Source: JADJXV01 sp046328995
GTDB lineage: Bacteria; Bacteroidota; Ignavibacteria; Kapaibacteriales; UBA961
Assembly (NCBI GenBank): GCA_046328995.1
Contig: JAXLVN010000005.1
Location: forward strand, 124,001-188,000
Length of the DNA: 64,000 nt
Reading direction: 5' to 3'
Under the pieces are notes generated by a model. That model saw only the letters and a program-made list of their open reading frames with translations. It was not told where the DNA came from and ran no database searches. Position numbers and translations under genes: made by a program. Of the stretch, positions 35,528 through 43,688 are shown piece after piece; position 1 is the first letter of the stretch, and every line of letters starts with the position of its first letter.

Positions 35528-37606
35528 TTGAAACTTCTCGTACATCATACTTTTACCCGGCTTACGCGATTGATTCTGCTTGTAGCAGCATATCACATCT
35601 GCAGTCAGCCGGCACACGCCCAAAAAATTACCGACATCGGCAATATTCGCCTGTCGATCGGTAGTTTTGGTATTATTGGTAATAATTTTACGGGTTTGCC
35701 GCTTGTGCCTTCGTGCGAGTATCCGCGTGGAAGCGGTATTGAGCATTTATCGCTCGGCGGGCTGTGGGTCGGTGGAATTAAAAACTTCAACGGCAATCGT
35801 GTAACTGCTGTTTCGACGGCAGCAGTGGAGGGGAATGTAACGGTCGGACAGGGATTTGAATTTACCAATCCGCTTGGACAGGGACTCAATCAGCGTTCAT
35901 CGGACATTACGAGCTTATTCTATACACCGAAAGCAATTAGCCAATTAGATTATTATTCAGATTTTACCGATACCAATCTTACCGTTCCCGCAAGCGGCGA
36001 GCGCATCCCCGGTCATACGTATCCGCTGGGCTTGTCTGTGCATTTTGAGTCGTATGCCTGGAGCTATTCTTTTGCCGATTTTTTTGTGATTCTTACGTAT
36101 ACCATCAAAAACGTAAGCGATACACCTATCGATAGCGTGTTTGTCGGCTATTGGACCGAAATGGTCGTCGGTAATACCCGACTTGGGAAAAATCGAGCCG
36201 GTTCGGCGAACTTTTACCTCGAAGGCGGCAATGGTCTCATCGATTCGATGCGTATGATGTATGAGTGGGATGCCGGCAGTGATAATGGCAATGCAGATAC
36301 GTATGTGGCGGTGCGGCTTTTGGGGAGCGAACCCGAACTTGGCACAAGTATATACAATGCATGGGCATATCGTAGCACCACCGGTGATGAATGGCAGCAG
36401 GCACCGGCTGACGACGAACAGAAATACCGTCGGTTGACGTCTTCGTTTTTGGGGCAAGTGACGATGCAAGAAGCAATTCAAAAATGGCAGACGCCGAATA
36501 AGCGTACGTCTGTGATAGCTACCGGACCATTTGCCAGAGTACTGCCCGGTGACTCGATTAAGGTAAATTTTGCGGTAATTTGTGCGAAAAAATCAGGTCC
36601 GCAAATTCTAGATAATGATTTCTCCCGCAAGCAGCTTATCGGAAATGCCGGCTGGGCACAACGTGCGTACAACGGGACAGATCAAAATGGAAATAATATT
36701 CTCGACACCAATGAAATCGACCTCAACGGCGATGGTAAAATCGTTCGCTATATCTTGCCGGCACCACCTCCGGTGCCTCGCACAAAAGTCGTACTTGCTG
36801 AGGGCAAAGCCACTGTGTATTGGTCGGATAATGCCGAAAATTCGGTTGATTTGCTTACAAAACGAAAGAATTTCGAGGGATATTCGATTTACCGGTCAAA
36901 CGCTGCCGATAATTTGAGCGGTACCAATGAGCTCAAGCTTTCGGCGACGTACGATAAGCAGCATGATCGCATCGGCTACGATAATGGCTTTAAAAAAATC
37001 AGGATTACCGACGATGCAGGCGTACCGACTCGGGTGTATTTTGACGGAGATACGGTAGGATATGCTTATAAGTATGAGTATCCGGACATTCTTTCCGGCT
37101 GGCAATACGCAGTAAGCGTCACGGCGTTCAGCGATGGTGATGTTCTCTCCGGTCTTCCGTCCTTGGAGTCGAGCGTGCTCGCTAATGAAAAGCGCTTCAT
37201 CCCCGGCGCACCTGCAGTGCAGCTTGATAGTGTCGATCAGATTGGCATATTTCCGAATCCCTATTATACATCTGCCGGATGGGATGCGACATCTAATGTC
37301 GAACGCGGCAGAAAACTCTATTTTTATAATCTCCCCAAACGCGCGCGCATTACTATCTTCTCGCTCGCCGGCGATAAAGTACATTCATTGATGCACGAGC
37401 AGGGAAGTGAAGAAGGACAGGATATTCAATGGTTTTCACAGACCGGCACAACGAGCTCGACCAAGCCACAGTTCAGCGGGGGAATTCATGCCTGGGATCT
37501 CCTGACCGAACATGATCAGCCGCTCGCTTCGGGATTGTATATCGTGCAGGTGGAAGACATCGAGAGCGGTGTCATCAAAACCGGTAAGTTTCTGATATTA
37601 AAATGA
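35528..37606 (+). CDS. Secreted beta-rich protein with T9SS-type sorting domain
   Basis: 692 residues. A signal peptide (KLLVHHTFTRLTRLILLVAA, cut after PAHAQ) precedes a long beta-rich region with Asp/Asn-rich turns such as NGADNNILDT-like and DTNEIDLNGDGKIV, which could bind calcium. An FN3-like segment (about 450-590) leads to the C-terminal sorting domain ending DIESGVIKTGKFLILK, with the ASGLYIVQ core. It is a likely T9SS cargo of unknown function. I start at TTG 35528: the signal peptide begins there, and the longer frame from 35414 would overlap pbpA by 89 bp and add a Lys/Arg-rich stretch before the signal. Confidence 0.78.
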   Translation: MKLLVHHTFTRLTRLILLVAAYHICSQPAHAQKITDIGNIRLSIGSFGIIGNNFTGLPLVPSCEYPRGSGIEHLSLGGLWVGGIKNFNGNRVTAVSTAAVEGNVTVGQGFEFTNPLGQGLNQRSSDITSLFYTPKAISQLDYYSDFTDTNLTVPASGERIPGHTYPLGLSVHFESYAWSYSFADFFVILTYTIKNVSDTPIDSVFVGYWTEMVVGNTRLGKNRAGSANFYLEGGNGLIDSMRMMYEWDAGSDNGNADTYVAVRLLGSEPELGTSIYNAWAYRSTTGDEWQQAPADDEQKYRRLTSSFLGQVTMQEAIQKWQTPNKRTSVIATGPFARVLPGDSIKVNFAVICAKKSGPQILDNDFSRKQLIGNAGWAQRAYNGTDQNGNNILDTNEIDLNGDGKIVRYILPAPPPVPRTKVVLAEGKATVYWSDNAENSVDLLTKRKNFEGYSIYRSNAADNLSGTNELKLSATYDKQHDRIGYDNGFKKIRITDDAGVPTRVYFDGDTVGYAYKYEYPDILSGWQYAVSVTAFSDGDVLSGLPSLESSVLANEKRFIPGAPAVQLDSVDQIGIFPNPYYTSAGWDATSNVERGRKLYFYNLPKRARITIFSLAGDKVHSLMHEQGSEEGQDIQWFSQTGTTSSTKPQFSGGIHAWDLLTEHDQPLASGLYIVQVEDIESGVIKTGKFLILK

Positions 37607-37648
37607 CAAACAGATACTATTATTTCACATTAATGGCATTAGTTTTCC

Positions 37649-38035
37649 ATGCGACCCTATCTTACGTTTATCATAAGTCTTGTGCTTATGTTGTCATTGC
37701 ACGGTTGTAGAACTGTTCGACCAATTGTACTCGAAAACAATGATTGTTCTCGTATTGCAGCAGTAAAAATACAGACCGTCCTGCTCCGAAATGGCGATAA
37801 AGTGTATTTCAACGAAGATGGCGGAAGATTTTCTGAACGCCGCATCGGTGACTCACTGGAACAAGTAATTATCGGTATCGATGAAGAGAATACAAGCGTC
37901 CGAATTCCCATTGATGAGGTCCAAAAAGTAGGGGGCCTGGAAGAACAATCCAGTTCCGGTCGCACTGCCGTTCTGACGGTACTATCGGTTCTAGCCGCCC
38001 AATACATATTGTTGGTATTAATGATTTCACATTAG
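37649..38035 (+). CDS. Small lipoprotein with C-terminal membrane helix (tandem paralogue 1)
   Basis: 128 residues. Lipobox SLHGC with Cys20. The middle (about 38-90) has VLLRNGDKVYFNEDGGRFSE, and a hydrophobic helix (about 105-125) ends the protein. The pattern VxxxNGDxxYFNxDGGR is shared with the adjacent gene at 38064, so the pair arose by tandem duplication. Family not recognised; likely envelope-located. Confidence 0.7.
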   Translation: MRPYLTFIISLVLMLSLHGCRTVRPIVLENNDCSRIAAVKIQTVLLRNGDKVYFNEDGGRFSERRIGDSLEQVIIGIDEENTSVRIPIDEVQKVGGLEEQSSSGRTAVLTVLSVLAAQYILLVLMISH

Positions 38036-38063
38036 TTTGTCTTTCACTTTTCACAATACTACT

Positions 38064-38465
38064 ATGAAACTACACATGTTCAGGTCTATAGTTCTTGCTC
38101 TTGCATTGCCGTTGCTTATCGGCTGTAGCGCTACACGGTATGTAGAAGTACATCGTAACGATTTCTCACGAATTAAGGATATCAAGATTACATCCGTCTA
38201 TCGCACCAATGGAGATACAGAGTACTTTAATTGGGATGGCGGACGGTATATTCAATACCGAACGAAGGATAGCGTAAGTCACTCAATAGAAGGATTGAAT
38301 ACTGTTGATTCGGCTGTATCTATCCCAATGTCTTCGGTGGTGCGCGTCTATGGTGAGTATTATGAAGATAGTCAAGCAGGTACTGCGGGATTGACTGTCG
38401 CGCTGACACTGTTGACTGAGATAGCGATAATTGTAGCTATAATTTCTAACATTAGTTTCCATTAA
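38064..38465 (+). CDS. Small lipoprotein with C-terminal membrane helix (tandem paralogue 2)
   Basis: 133 residues. Lipobox LLIGC with Cys21. The core SVYRTNGDTEYFNWDGGRY parallels the upstream paralogue, as do the strand VSIPMSSVVRVY and the C-terminal helix (about 110-130). ATG 38064 is chosen over the in-frame TTG at 38037. Only 28 bp separate the genes, so they are probably co-transcribed. Function unknown. Confidence 0.7.
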   Translation: MKLHMFRSIVLALALPLLIGCSATRYVEVHRNDFSRIKDIKITSVYRTNGDTEYFNWDGGRYIQYRTKDSVSHSIEGLNTVDSAVSIPMSSVVRVYGEYYEDSQAGTAGLTVALTLLTEIAIIVAIISNISFH

Positions 38466-38479
38466 TCTATAACAATTGC

Positions 38480-38821
38480 ATGCTTCAACCTACCAAAATT
38501 TCTCGTCCTTCTCCCTTCATCCTGCGCATTGATTGGCTCGACGGACTTTCAACATCGATTCTCCTCGAAAAATTGCGTGATGAATGCCCGTGCGCGATGT
38601 GCAAAGGTGAACAAATCATGGGGCAGCAGGTGTCGTTCGGTATGAAAATGTTCGCTCCCGGTATGAATGACCTCGAAAAACTCGTGCCGGTCGGTAATTA
38701 TGGGGTACAGGCAACGTGGAAAGATGGACATGATACGGGGATTTATCCGTGGAGTCTTTTACGTAGAATTTCCGAACAAAATGCTCTCTCGGAGCAAGAG
38801 TTAACAAATTTTCTATCGTAA
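38480..38821 (+). CDS. DUF971 / gamma-butyrobetaine hydroxylase-like N-terminal domain protein
   Basis: 113 residues. Family pattern: LRIDWLDGLSTSILLEKLRDECPCAMC with the Cys-x-x-Cys pair, then VGNYGVQATWKDGHDTGIYPWSLLR. In eukaryotic gamma-butyrobetaine hydroxylase this domain holds a zinc; the bacterial stand-alone form is often linked to iron-sulfur carriers such as Mrp. The protein is cytoplasmic and follows the lipoprotein pair by 14 bp. Exact role unknown. Confidence 0.85.
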   Translation: MLQPTKISRPSPFILRIDWLDGLSTSILLEKLRDECPCAMCKGEQIMGQQVSFGMKMFAPGMNDLEKLVPVGNYGVQATWKDGHDTGIYPWSLLRRISEQNALSEQELTNFLS

Positions 38822-38936
38822 ATCTCCGAAAATTGCCGATTTTTGCAGTTCTATATGCTACCACACGCCGTGGAAAGGCAATAATTCAAATCGAAGCAGA
38901 GAAACTGCTATTATTTAATTTACAGGAGTTATTTTT

Positions 38937-39641
38937 ATGAAATTCAGCGCAATCGCTGTTTTTTGCATGTGCTTCATCGCCATGCAGGCATGTTCGGGAG
39001 AAAAACCGAAAGAGGGAGAAACGATGTTAAAAACACAAAAAGACAAGGTTAGCTACAGTATCGGTGTACAAATCGGTAAGAATTTGAAAGATCAAAAAGT
39101 TGAAATTGACCCGAAAATTCTGTCGGAAGCATTAAAAGCAGCCTTTACCGGTGCTAAACTATCATTGACTGATGAGCAAATTGCTGCGACGATGCAGCAA
39201 TTTCAAACCGAAATGATGGCAAAGCAAGAAGCTGAAGCCAAAAATGCCGGTAGCGAAGCCCGCAAAAAAGGCGAAGCATTCTTAGCAGAAAACAAGAAAA
39301 AGCCGGGTGTGATTACTACAGCAAGCGGCTTGCAATATATTGTCCTCAAAGAAGGTACCGGAGCAATTCCAAAAGCAGAATCGACAGTGTCGGTGCATTA
39401 TACCGGTACATTGCTTGATGGCAAGAAATTCGACAGTTCAGTTGACCGCGGTACGCCTGCTGAATTCCCGGTTGGCGGCGTCATCAAGGGCTGGACAGAA
39501 GCACTTCAACTCATGAAAGTCGGCTCAAAATGGAAATTATTCATCCCTACCGATCTAGCGTATGGTGATAGAGGCGCTCCTGGCGCAATCGGACCCGGCG
39601 AAGTATTAGTTTTTGAAGTAGAATTATTGGCAATTAAATAA
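38937..39641 (+). CDS. FKBP-type peptidyl-prolyl isomerase, lipoprotein
   Basis: 234 residues. Lipobox MQAC with Cys19. The N-terminal dimer/chaperone domain FKBP_N (about 30-120, KVSYSIGVQIGKNLKDQKVEIDP) resembles FkpA and Mip, and the FKBP_C domain (about 130-234) has VSVHYTGTLLDGKKFDSSVDRG, FPVGGVIKGWTEAL and the closing PGEVLVFEVELL. It speeds prolyl isomerisation and helps fold proteins in the periplasm or at the outer membrane. A strong terminator follows, and AGGAG precedes the ATG. Confidence 0.93.
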   Translation: MKFSAIAVFCMCFIAMQACSGEKPKEGETMLKTQKDKVSYSIGVQIGKNLKDQKVEIDPKILSEALKAAFTGAKLSLTDEQIAATMQQFQTEMMAKQEAEAKNAGSEARKKGEAFLAENKKKPGVITTASGLQYIVLKEGTGAIPKAESTVSVHYTGTLLDGKKFDSSVDRGTPAEFPVGGVIKGWTEALQLMKVGSKWKLFIPTDLAYGDRGAPGAIGPGEVLVFEVELLAIK

Positions 39642-39660
39642 TCTGCTGTGTTGGAACAAA

Positions 39661-39695
39661 CGCCGCATTCCCATAGGGAGTGCGGCGTTTTTTTT
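39661..39695 (+). terminator. Rho-independent terminator
   Basis: CGCCGCATTCCC and GGGAGTGCGGCG form a 12-bp stem with an ATAG loop, allowing one G-U pair, and a run of eight T follows. It ends the FKBP transcript. Confidence 0.95.
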
Positions 39696-39771
39696 GCCCA
39701 ATCGACGTCATTTTTACAGTTCACAAAAATGTCGTAATTTGCGGTACGATTTTTCACAACATCATTATACT

Positions 39772-40425
39772 ATGGATACCTACCAACCCAACCGTATCCG
39801 CGTCGCAATTGCCGATACCTGTGCGATGACCCGCGCCGGACTCTCTCATTGGCTCCTCGAAGAGCCGGATATGACCGTCGTTGCCGAAGCGGATTCTGAC
39901 TATACACTCCTTCATTCTCTTCAGGTTCATGCTCCCGATGTGGTGCTGCTTGATCATAGCTTCTGCGCTTGTAAATGCATGAATCTCCTGCAATTACTGC
40001 AAGAGAACAGTACTCCGTGCAAAGTAATCGTCCTCGCTGCGCCTACGGTCAATATTGTTCAAAAAGTTCGCTCGGCAGGCGCTGCAGGATATCTCTTCAA
40101 AGATGAAAATCGGGATGCCATTGTAGCTTTTGTACGGAAAGTGACAAGCTCCGGAGAAGAATTCCGGATGAGCGATCGAGCCCAAAAGCTAATTCAACAA
40201 GCTGCGGTAGAATATGAATCTGCACGACTTACACGGATGGAGAAGAACGTCTTTGCTCTCATCAATTACGACAATCAAACCATTGCCGAGAAGCTTTATC
40301 TCGCAGAAGGGACGGTGAGGAATCATGTGTCTTCGATATATGTGCGGCTCAATGTCAAGAATCGTCGTCAGGCAGTTTGCTTAGCGCAACGCTTCGGTGT
40401 TCTGCACGCAGCAGAAGACGACTAG
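39772..40425 (+). CDS. Orphan LuxR-type response regulator with degenerate receiver
   Basis: 217 residues. The receiver domain (about 1-125) has the phosphoacceptor-type Asp in DVVLLDHSF and the Lys in GYLFKDE, but the N-terminal acidic pair is IADT, so one of the two metal-binding Asp/Glu is missing. The LuxR helix-turn-helix (about 150-205) is LTRMEKNVFALINYDNQTIAEKL then EGTVRNHVSSIYVRLNV. No histidine kinase adjoins. Phosphorylation may be weak or absent. The gene begins 77 bp after a terminator and runs toward the ABC exporter on the other strand. Confidence 0.85.
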   Translation: MDTYQPNRIRVAIADTCAMTRAGLSHWLLEEPDMTVVAEADSDYTLLHSLQVHAPDVVLLDHSFCACKCMNLLQLLQENSTPCKVIVLAAPTVNIVQKVRSAGAAGYLFKDENRDAIVAFVRKVTSSGEEFRMSDRAQKLIQQAAVEYESARLTRMEKNVFALINYDNQTIAEKLYLAEGTVRNHVSSIYVRLNVKNRRQAVCLAQRFGVLHAAEDD

Positions 40426-40496
40426 CAGCATTGCCATCCAAAGCCCGGAAGAAATACGACGCATGCGCAGTACGTACATGGAAAGAAGAGAGCCAA

Positions 40497-42245
40497 TCAA
40501 TACTGCACAATCTCTTCTTCCAGCAATTGGCGTTCGTACATTTCAGCGTAAATACCTTTTTTCGCGAGTAGTTCTTCGTGCGTGCCACGTTCGGCTATCG
40601 ACGCTTTATCGAGTACGATAATCATTGCACAATTCTTCACTGTCGAGAGGCGATGAGCAATAAGAATCGTCGTCTGCTCATGCATGATCTCCCGCAAGCT
40701 GCCGAGAATCACATCTTCCGTCGCTGTATCGACAGCCGAAAGTGCGTCGTCGAAGATCAGAAGCTGCGGCTTGCGTAACAGTGCCCGAGCAATCGCCGTG
40801 CGCTGCTTTTGCCCGCCGGAAAGGGTAATTCCACGTTCACCCACCAGCGTCTCATACCCTTCCTTGAGTCCAATGATATCTGTATGCAATGCCGCAAGCT
40901 TTGCGGCTGCAATCACTTCCTCCATCGTCGCCTCCGGCTTGCCGAATCGAATATTATCTGCAATCGACATGGAAAACAAAAACGGCTCCTGCTGCACAAT
41001 GCTGATTGATGAACGCAGCACCTGCAACGGGATATTCTTGATGGAATGTCCGTCGATGAGAATCTCACCGCCCGATGCATCATACAAGCGGGGGAGGAGA
41101 TTGACAAAGGTGGACTTACCGGTGCCGGTAGCGCCGACGACACCAAGCGAACTCCCTTTCGGAATGGTGAGGGTAATGTTTGAAAGTACAGGAGTTACAC
41201 GGCTTTTATACTGAAATGACACATTCCGAAACTCCACCCGACCCTGAATCGAATCAAGTGAATAATCTGTCGCAGTTGTATCATGAATATCCGGCTGATA
41301 CTCCATAATCTTACCGAGACGCGCCGTCGAAGCCGACGCCCGCTGCACAAGATTCGTCACCCAGCCTATCGCAGCCACCGGCCAGATGAGTTGATTTAAG
41401 TAAATAAAAAATTGGGATAAATCTCCGAGCGATGCCTTGCCGTTCATGACCTGCATCCCGCCAAAACCAAGCACAAGAACATTCGAGAGACCCACGAGGA
41501 TCATCATCGCCGGCATGGAGAGCGATTGTAATTTTGCTAAGCGAAGGTTCTTGGCTGAATACGTTTTCGAATATTCGTTAAAGTCTTTCCGTTCATACTC
41601 TTCCCTGGAATATGCCCGCACCACACGCACGCCGCTGAGCGCCTCCTGTACCTGCGTCGTGAGCACGCCGAACTGTTCCTGCACATCTTTAAACGCAAAG
41701 TGGACTTTCCGTCCGATCGCATACGTCGCATACGCCATAATCGGCAGCGGCATCAGTCCTACCAGCGTAATACTTGCATTGAGATGAATCATCAGCGAAA
41801 TCGCGAAGATAAAGGTCGTGAGCGTGTTGGCCGTGTACATGATTGCAGGTCCGATGAACTCCCGCACAGCGGACACATCATTGGTCGTATGCGCCATGAG
41901 CGAACCGGTCGAGTATTCATGAAAGAAGACCACGTTTTGTTTTTCGATAGCACGGAGAAGGTCATTGCGCACATCGTATTCAATAAGGCGCGAACCTTTG
42001 ATAATTGCATAGCGGGTGAACATCATGAACGAACCGCTTCCTGCCGTCAGGAGGAGAATCTTGAGAATCGAACTCGTGATGATATCGCTCGTGATTGTCG
42101 AATGGCGGAGTCCGTCGATGATACTGCCTACGACCGGCGGAATAGCCGTCGAACAGTAATTCGAAATCGTGACAAAGACAATTCCGAGGATGAAACGAAC
42201 ACGGTATTTTTTGAAATATGGAAGAAGTCGAAGTAATTCACGCAT
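40497..42245 (-). CDS. ABC exporter half-transporter (MsbA/multidrug type) with an Asp in place of the catalytic Glu
   Basis: 582 residues: a membrane domain of six helices (about 1-310) fused to an ATPase domain (about 335-570). Walker A GVVGATGTGKST, Q-loop IVQQEPFLF, signature LSGGQKQR, Walker B LLIFDDALSAVD and H-loop LIAHRLS are all present. The residue after Walker B is Asp rather than Glu, as in the degenerate-site subunit of heterodimeric exporters such as BmrC or TM287. No second half-transporter is adjacent, so a partner may be encoded elsewhere. The substrate (lipid or drug) is unknown. The fbaB terminator lies just upstream. Confidence 0.9.
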   Translation of the reverse strand: MRELLRLLPYFKKYRVRFILGIVFVTISNYCSTAIPPVVGSIIDGLRHSTITSDIITSSILKILLLTAGSGSFMMFTRYAIIKGSRLIEYDVRNDLLRAIEKQNVVFFHEYSTGSLMAHTTNDVSAVREFIGPAIMYTANTLTTFIFAISLMIHLNASITLVGLMPLPIMAYATYAIGRKVHFAFKDVQEQFGVLTTQVQEALSGVRVVRAYSREEYERKDFNEYSKTYSAKNLRLAKLQSLSMPAMMILVGLSNVLVLGFGGMQVMNGKASLGDLSQFFIYLNQLIWPVAAIGWVTNLVQRASASTARLGKIMEYQPDIHDTTATDYSLDSIQGRVEFRNVSFQYKSRVTPVLSNITLTIPKGSSLGVVGATGTGKSTFVNLLPRLYDASGGEILIDGHSIKNIPLQVLRSSISIVQQEPFLFSMSIADNIRFGKPEATMEEVIAAAKLAALHTDIIGLKEGYETLVGERGITLSGGQKQRTAIARALLRKPQLLIFDDALSAVDTATEDVILGSLREIMHEQTTILIAHRLSTVKNCAMIIVLDKASIAERGTHEELLAKKGIYAEMYERQLLEEEIVQY

Positions 42246-42250
42246 AAAGG

Positions 42251-42284
42251 TAAAAAGAGATGGGCAGGATAAATTTCCTGCCCA
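42251..42284 (-). terminator. Terminator after fbaB
   Basis: A 9-bp stem (TGGGCAGGA, 42261-42269 with 42276-42284) is followed on the minus strand by CTCTTTTTACC. It lies 36 bp past the fbaB stop and ahead of the ABC gene. Confidence 0.75.
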
Positions 42285-42319
42285 TTGTACAATAATTCAA
42301 CTATTTGAAAAGGAAAGGA

Positions 42320-43384
42320 TTACGCAATCGTAACGTCATTACACAAATACACATCCTGAATCGCATTCAAGAGCTTCACACCTTCTGCCATCGGACGTTG
42401 GAATGCTTTGCGTCCGGAAATAAGACCCATACCACCGGCACGTTTATTGACCACGGCGGTCGTCACGGCTTCGGCAAAATCATTATTACCCGAGGCGCCA
42501 CCGGAATTAATCAGTCCGACTCTGCCCATGTAGCAATTCGCGACCTGATAACGGCACAGGTCGATCGGGTGATCGGTCGTGAGCTCGGTATAGACGCGTT
42601 TGTCGATTTTACCATAACTCGAATTTCCCATATTAAGAGCGGTATAACCACCATTGTTTTCAGGGAGTTTTTGCTTGATAATGTCTGCTTCGATCGTCAC
42701 ACCGAGATGATTTGCTTGACCCGTAAGATCTGCAGAAACATGATAATCTTTGTCTGACTTGAACGCACTATTGCGTACATAGCACCAGAGAATAGTAGCC
42801 ATTCCCAGCTCATGCGCCTGATAAAAAGCATTGGCAATTTCTACGATTTGGCGTCCACTCTCCTGCGAACCGTAATAAATCGTCGCTCCGATAGCGGCAG
42901 CGCCCATTTCGTAGGCCTCTTTGACAGTACCGAAGAGAATTTGATCTGCTTTATTGGGGTAGGTGAGGAGTTCGTTGTGGTTGATTTTGACGATATAGGG
43001 GATTTTATGCGCGTATTTTCTGGCGGTAAGTCCAAGCACGCCGAAGGTCGAGGCCACTGCATTACAACCGCCTTCGATCGCGAGCTTGACGATGTTTTCG
43101 GGGTCAAAATAGGCCGGATTTTTCGCAAAACTTGCGCCTGCGGAGTGTTCAATTCCTTGATCCACCGGTAGAATCGACACATATCCCGTTCCTGCAAGAC
43201 GACCGGTAGAATTGATGTACTCCAGATTCCGGAGAACGCGGTTGTTACGATCCGAAGCCGTAAAGATTCTGCTCACCGAGTCACCGGACGGCAAATGCAG
43301 ATTCTCCTTCGGAATAGTTGTAGATGTATGTCCCAGATAATACTCGGCTTTATCGCCTAAATACCCGCTAATCGTTTCAATCAT
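42320..43384 (-). CDS. fbaB: Fructose-bisphosphate aldolase class I (FbaB/DhnA type)
   Basis: 354 residues, close to E. coli FbaB (350) and clearly similar: NTGRLAGTGYVSILPVDQG-type phrase SILPVDQGIEHSAGASFA, then VASTFGVLGL, KINHNELLTYPNKADQ and GATIYYGSQESGRQI. It cleaves fructose-1,6-bisphosphate to DHAP and glyceraldehyde-3-phosphate through a lysine Schiff base, unlike class II FbaA, which uses zinc. It is a single gene with its own terminator and a candidate -7 box 42 bp upstream. Confidence 0.95.
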   Translation of the reverse strand: MIETISGYLGDKAEYYLGHTSTTIPKENLHLPSGDSVSRIFTASDRNNRVLRNLEYINSTGRLAGTGYVSILPVDQGIEHSAGASFAKNPAYFDPENIVKLAIEGGCNAVASTFGVLGLTARKYAHKIPYIVKINHNELLTYPNKADQILFGTVKEAYEMGAAAIGATIYYGSQESGRQIVEIANAFYQAHELGMATILWCYVRNSAFKSDKDYHVSADLTGQANHLGVTIEADIIKQKLPENNGGYTALNMGNSSYGKIDKRVYTELTTDHPIDLCRYQVANCYMGRVGLINSGGASGNNDFAEAVTTAVVNKRAGGMGLISGRKAFQRPMAEGVKLLNAIQDVYLCNDVTIA

Positions 43385-43425
43385 CGCTGTGCCTATTCAA
43401 TCATGAAAAAAAACAAAATTATGAC

Positions 43426-43440
43426 TGCAAAAATAACGAA
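43426..43440 (-). promoter_or_regulatory. Candidate -7 region of fbaB
   Basis: Read on the minus strand it is TTCGTTATTTTTGCA, close to AACGTTATTTTGCA found upstream of trxB and of the barrel gene at 54602. It lies 42 bp before the fbaB start. Confidence 0.4.
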
Positions 43441-43471
43441 ATTTTGGGTTCTGTTCTGCGATTTCCACACG

Positions 43472-43507
43472 TGCGGTCTGCGGGCACCCGTGGCCGTCCA
43501 GACCGCA
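43472..43507 (-). repeat. Hairpin with conserved 20-nt loop, copy 2
   Basis: An 8-bp perfect stem (TGCGGTCT at 43472-43479 with AGACCGCA at 43500-43507). On the minus strand the loop is GGACGGCCACGGGTGCCCGC, 18 of 20 bases identical to the loop at 11910-11929. The stems differ in sequence but both pair perfectly, which points to a conserved structure. Confidence 0.75.
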
Positions 43508-43527
43508 AGGCATTTCGTGATTATTCC

Positions 43528-43555
43528 GTAGAGACGCAAAATTTTGCGTCTCTAC
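43528..43555. repeat. 28-bp perfect palindrome, copy A
   Basis: The half-site is GTAGAGACGCAAAA; the full 28 bp is self-complementary. An identical copy lies at 43629-43656. Short interspersed palindromes of this GTAGAGACGC type occur in several bacterial phyla. Confidence 0.9.
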
Positions 43556-43567
43556 AATTCATATATT

Positions 43568-43587
43568 AGACGCGATGCATCGCGTCT
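43568..43587. repeat. 20-bp palindrome of the same family, variant core
   Basis: AGACGCGATGCATCGCGTCT is a perfect palindrome with GATGCATC replacing the AAAATTTT core of the flanking copies. On its right it keeps the family end CTAC; on its left the end has lost two bases. Confidence 0.85.
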
Positions 43588-43628
43588 CTACGCGCAAATC
43601 AACAATCCTGTTAATGTTTATAATCCCC

Positions 43629-43656
43629 GTAGAGACGCAAAATTTTGCGTCTCTAC
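43629..43656. repeat. 28-bp perfect palindrome, copy B
   Basis: Identical to 43528-43555, 101 bp away. It ends 33 bp before the DUF1801 gene stop. Confidence 0.9.
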
Positions 43657-43688
43657 CATCCATTTCATTATCTGGTATGTAGATTATT

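Larger units (their letters stand above)
43385..43688. other. 304-bp intergenic region holding a cluster of palindromic repeats
   Basis: No gene is seen. It holds the fbaB promoter candidate (43426-43440), the conserved-loop hairpin copy 2 (43472-43507) and three palindromes of the GTAGAGACGC family (43528-43555, 43568-43587, 43629-43656). About half the region is repeat DNA. Confidence 0.8.

Noticed and set aside
43528..43656. CRISPR array
   Set aside because: The units are palindromes with unequal spacing and a variant core; there are no uniform spacers or cas genes.
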